Assembly (NCBI GenBank): GCA_018873245.2
Contig: JAEMBT020000009.1
Location: forward strand, 17,143,794-17,207,793
Origin: Archegozetes longisetosus
Taxonomy: Eukaryota; Arthropoda; Arachnida; Sarcoptiformes; Trhypochthoniidae
DNA length: 64,000 bases
Direction: 5' to 3'
Shown piece after piece: positions 60,926 through 64,000 of the stretch. Within the stretch, counting starts at the first letter, position 1; every line of letters begins with the position of its first letter. The notes below the pieces were generated by a model. The model was not told where the DNA came from. It saw only the letters and a list, made by a program, of their open reading frames with translations, and did no database searches. Made by a program: the position numbers and the translations under genes.

Positions 60926-61303
60926 TACAATCGGACAAAAAAGTATGCATCAAAATGTGCGCTTAAAAAACAATAAAAGGCCAATAAGAGATGAACCAAA
61001 CAAAGGAAAGATTGAACAAATAATGTTGCCATATTATTTTGATAAGTATTATTTTTTATAATGATTCATATAATCCCAAACTCATCTCTTTTAAGGAAGA
61101 TTTGTTTACAAATATTGTTTATGAACTTTTATCAGTAAAACGATCAATACACGCAAAAGTTCATTGTTTTTTGCCATAAGTCAGACCTAAGCTTAAGTTT
61201 ATAAAAGTTTTCAAAATCTTAATTACTTAAATATTAAAGTGATCCCTAAGTATGTTAGGCAAGACAAACCTATATTTAACTTATGCTTTTTTGTCCGATT
61301 GTA
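60926..61303. mobile_element. 378-bp Tc1/mariner-type MITE
   Basis: TACAATCGGACAAAAAAGTA at the left and inverted TACAATCGGACAAAAAAGCA at the right, both beginning in TA, which is the expected target duplication. The CAATCGGACAAAAAAGTATGC terminus is of the kind seen in Tc1 elements. No transposase remains. It lies 0.5 kb upstream of the second receptor. Confidence 0.85.
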
Positions 61304-61812
61304 CAGAATACATGCGCTCTGTGTCAAAATGGATTAACTTTCAGTTGAGTGAATTGTAAACTTTTGCATCAATTCTCAAGACATCTGATAGGTGCAGATG
61401 AAAAGTCAAGCACATCAGACTCAGTGTAATAACAAGAGGAACGATTCTTCTTTCTTACTCAAAATTAGTGTAAAGTACGTAATATAAGCGATAACTTTTC
61501 TAGCCACTATAGCGCTATTCTATATTATTATATTTTGATTAATTTTACTGATAAATATTATTTGTGTGCTTTTGTAGCAAAATTTTTCTTTGAATAGATA
61601 ACCATCTAATGAAAAGTTATATTTGATATTACATTAGTCAGACTGTGATCGAGCTTTCATTAAAATTAACGCTATATTCGGTATTATTTGATAGCCTATA
61701 TTAAAAAATTTCTAAATTTACTGAAAACTTATCCGAGTTTATTTTTGTGTTTATTAGTTATTAGATGCATATTTGCATTAACACTACTATTATCAAAATA
61801 AAAAAATTGAGA
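61304..61812. other. Upstream flank of the second receptor gene
   Basis: No coding sequence apart from a possible 16-residue in-frame extension from an ATG at 61765. No promoter motif can be singled out. Confidence 0.45.
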
Positions 61813-63181
61813 ATGTCGGAAGAAGTTTCTAGCGCGACTCCAGTTGACGGAAATTTTAGCTTGACTCATGAAAATAACAACGATAAAAATTCTAGTTATT
61901 TGATAGAAATATTAAGATTACTTCGTGAAAAACAAGCTATGCCCATAAGTACCGAAGAATTATTGAGGAATATTTTCATAATTTTCTCTTATTCTATTAT
62001 CGTTATCGTCTCTCTTACGGGAAACTTATTAGTTGTTAAGGTGATAGTATTTGGTAAGAAGAAAATGTGCACAACAACTAATATATTGATTGCGAGTTTA
62101 GCCTTCTCTGATATTGTGATGACTGCCTTTAATATACCTTTTAATGTAGCCAGACTTCTGCTGCCGTCGTGGCCTTTTGGAAGTTTTTTGTGTGTTTCAG
62201 TGCCATTTGTTCAGGTGACTTGTGTTTATGTATCAACTTTCACAATGGCTGTAATAGCCTTTTATAGATATTGGACTCTCAGTAGAACTTCATCTTCAAA
62301 ACCTTTAACAGTTTTGGAACTATCACTAGTCATTGGTTCGATTTGGGTTTCGTCTGCTTTATTTTCTATCCCACATTCGATATTCAATAAGACTATCGTT
62401 ATTCCCGCATTGAAAAATTTGGTGCGATGTCATGTCGTGCATCCGGATACAGATTTCGATCTTCCGCTTTGGCTTTCAGTAGAGACTTTTGCAACACAAT
62501 ACTTCATACCTTTAAGCATAACGATATGGCTCTATGTGAAAATAGGACATATTGTCTCAAAACAGGGAACAATTGCCGGCCAATCTACTGATGAGAGAAG
62601 AAGAATTCAATCGCAGGCTCGAAAGCGTCGCATAATAATGTTAGCCCTTGTGGTATTATCTTTCGCTATTTGTTGGTTAGTAAATGAGACGTTAAAATAG
62701 TCTTAATAGTAAATAAAATGCATCATTTATTATGATAATTAGCTAATGAATAGTTTTATCCCTTAATTAACTGTCTCTCAATTACTTAAAGGTTGCCCCT
62801 AAACACATATCATTTGTTGGTTGATTTTGGGTTCGTTAATCGTAATTTCAAAATATTTATTTTGTGTCATTGGTTCGCGATGTCTTCTGTTTGGTAAGTC
62901 TTCATAATAGTCTTCAATGTTTTCATAATATTCTAAACTTTCATCACATAGGCTCAAGAAATAATTTTTGTTTTTCTCATAGCTATAACCCTTTCATCTA
63001 TTGCTATCTCAATAGCAGTTTTAGAAATGCTGCTAAAAAGTTATATGAATTTGTATTTTGCAAACGAGTTCAGTCTTCAGTTCGACAGACTATTGAGGAT
63101 CAGACCAACACCACTAACATAAACAATATTGAAATGACACAAATCAGAAAAGACAACGATTCAGAACCCGAAACAAATTGA
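61813..63181 (+). CDS. Neuropeptide G-protein-coupled receptor, NPY/RYamide-receptor-like, paralogue 2
   Basis: Exons 61813-62675, 62792-62893 and 62983-63181 give 387 residues. Introns (116 and 89 bp, donors TTG|GTTAGT and TTG|GTAAGT) interrupt exactly the same codons as in the gene at 18552. Sequons N14 and N26 lie in the extracellular tail, TM1 has GN (70-71), TM2 LAFSD, ECL1 WPFG (120-123), TM3 starts at C127, TM6 CWLP and TM7 NPFIY. The DRY position reads Y151-R152-Y153: arginine and tyrosine kept, the acid lost. The Ser/Thr/Asn-rich C-tail differs from paralogue 1. An ATG 48 bp upstream (61765) is in frame, but MSEE aligns with MSQQ of the paralogue, so 61813 is preferred. Likely a peptide receptor; the ligand is unknown. 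Confidence 0.9.
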
Positions 63182-64000
63182 AATATGTGCCAAAACTGAT
63201 TCAATTTGATTGATTAGATGTAATCAAATCAATTGTTTCAAAAGTCCTTAAGTATAGTCTCGAGAGAATTAGATCATTTGTAATGTAAGAACAACACAAT
63301 TCTCTGAGAAATTTGTCGATGCTTTTCAAAAACGTTTAATATTAACTAATATTTCGAAGAATGAGTTTTATCAAGAGAGTACTTAATCAAAAATACTATA
63401 TTTAGTAATGAGGTCTATTTTGCTGATGAAACATGTAATAGAAATTGTTACTTTCATTCAATCGATACATTCAAAGCTGCATGTATTGCAATACATTTTA
63501 TATGGTTAATAATGGGGAAATGGCTGTTCAAAGATATTCAGCTTTATTCACAAATAAAACTTAAGTTAAGGGTGACTTTTCAAAAATTGATAACTCGTAA
63601 TCTTCTATTTTAGATTTTGTCTAGATTTAGCCTATAGAACCTTAGCGCAGTTAAGTTTTAATTGTGAAAGTTTCAGACCCAAACTCGCATTCCTTCTCAT
63701 ACCGATAATTTGGCTAAGTTACACTTAAGCCTCAAGTGCTGTTCATCAATACTGCTGATTATAATAACTATATTTTTCTATAAAGATATCTAATTGTTGT
63801 AATCATATAATCTACAAACGTATTAACTAAAGTGAGCGTAGGCCTAACTTAATTTATTATTGATTTTCATTATTCAACTTGATATTGCAAGAATTGATAT
63901 TTAAAATCTTTAGTCATGAATCAACGATGAGTTCAACGAATACCGCATAATAATCATTAAAATATATCTGTATATATATTCTGCATGAGAAACCTTATTT
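63182..64000. other. 3' flank of the second receptor gene
   Basis: Contains AATAAA at 63553-63558, a possible polyadenylation signal about 370 bp past the stop. No other feature is visible to the window end. Confidence 0.5.

Noticed and set aside
61765..61812. Upstream ATG as the start of receptor 2
   Set aside because: It adds 16 residues with no counterpart in the paralogue, while MSEE aligns with MSQQ. It cannot be fully excluded without transcript data.
62864..63181. A separate small gene following receptor 2
   Set aside because: It is exon 3 of receptor 2 read through an intron in the exon 3 frame; NPFIY and the tail belong to the receptor.
18552..63181. A third receptor copy or pseudogene between the two receptors
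   Set aside because: I looked for WPFG, VYVSTFTM and NPFIY-like phrases on both strands between 20 and 61 kb and saw none, though a heavily decayed copy could be missed by eye.

Overview
The window is AT-rich, intron-bearing nuclear DNA from a eukaryote, most likely an arthropod or a related ecdysozoan. Three things point that way. There are two neuropeptide-type seven-transmembrane receptors of the invertebrate NPY/RYamide class, with introns of about 80-120 bp. There are many decayed Tc1/mariner, hAT and piggyBac transposons. There are short degenerate GGTTA (TTAGG-like) tracts. I see no bacterial operons, rRNA, CRISPR array or convincing intact tRNA gene. The species cannot be named from the sequence.

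Host genes. Only two intact genes can be supported, both on the + strand: a receptor at 18552-19865 (three exons, 381 aa) and its paralogue at 61813-63181 (three exons, 387 aa). Both introns sit at the same codons in the two genes, one in the CWxP motif of TM6 and one just before NPFIY in TM7, so they are duplicates of one ancestor. Both lack the acidic residue of the DRY motif, with different replacements (His and Tyr). A third candidate is an intronless reading frame at 43311-44009. It looks like a permuted papain-fold cysteine hydrolase (GHISL histidine, later NNC cysteine) and is interrupted by one in-frame TGA.

Mobile DNA. The remaining recognisable content is transposon debris, often layered. 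Five short elements have 8-bp target duplications, one of them with a single mismatch: 4438-4805, 10545-11128, 14422-14852, 17209-17764 and 40544-41065. One of these still encodes a hAT dimerisation domain and is inserted in a mariner relic whose reading frame resumes exactly after one duplication is removed. Another is inserted in a piggyBac relic. Tc1/mariner-type copies lie at 12911-13970, 25269-26544, 46824-47218 and 60926-61303, with coding relics at 22453-23217 and 53850-54150. A two-copy terminal-inverted-repeat element occurs at 30526-31197 and 58949-59611.

Structural DNA. There are several long palindromes (8010-8318, 22453-23217, 24431-24957, 27243-28049, 36268-36611, 39376-39509, 39509-40084, 55941-56068). 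One locus at 55376-55835 has two interleaved inverted repeats in A-B-A'-B' order. The long stretches between these items hold no gene I can support.
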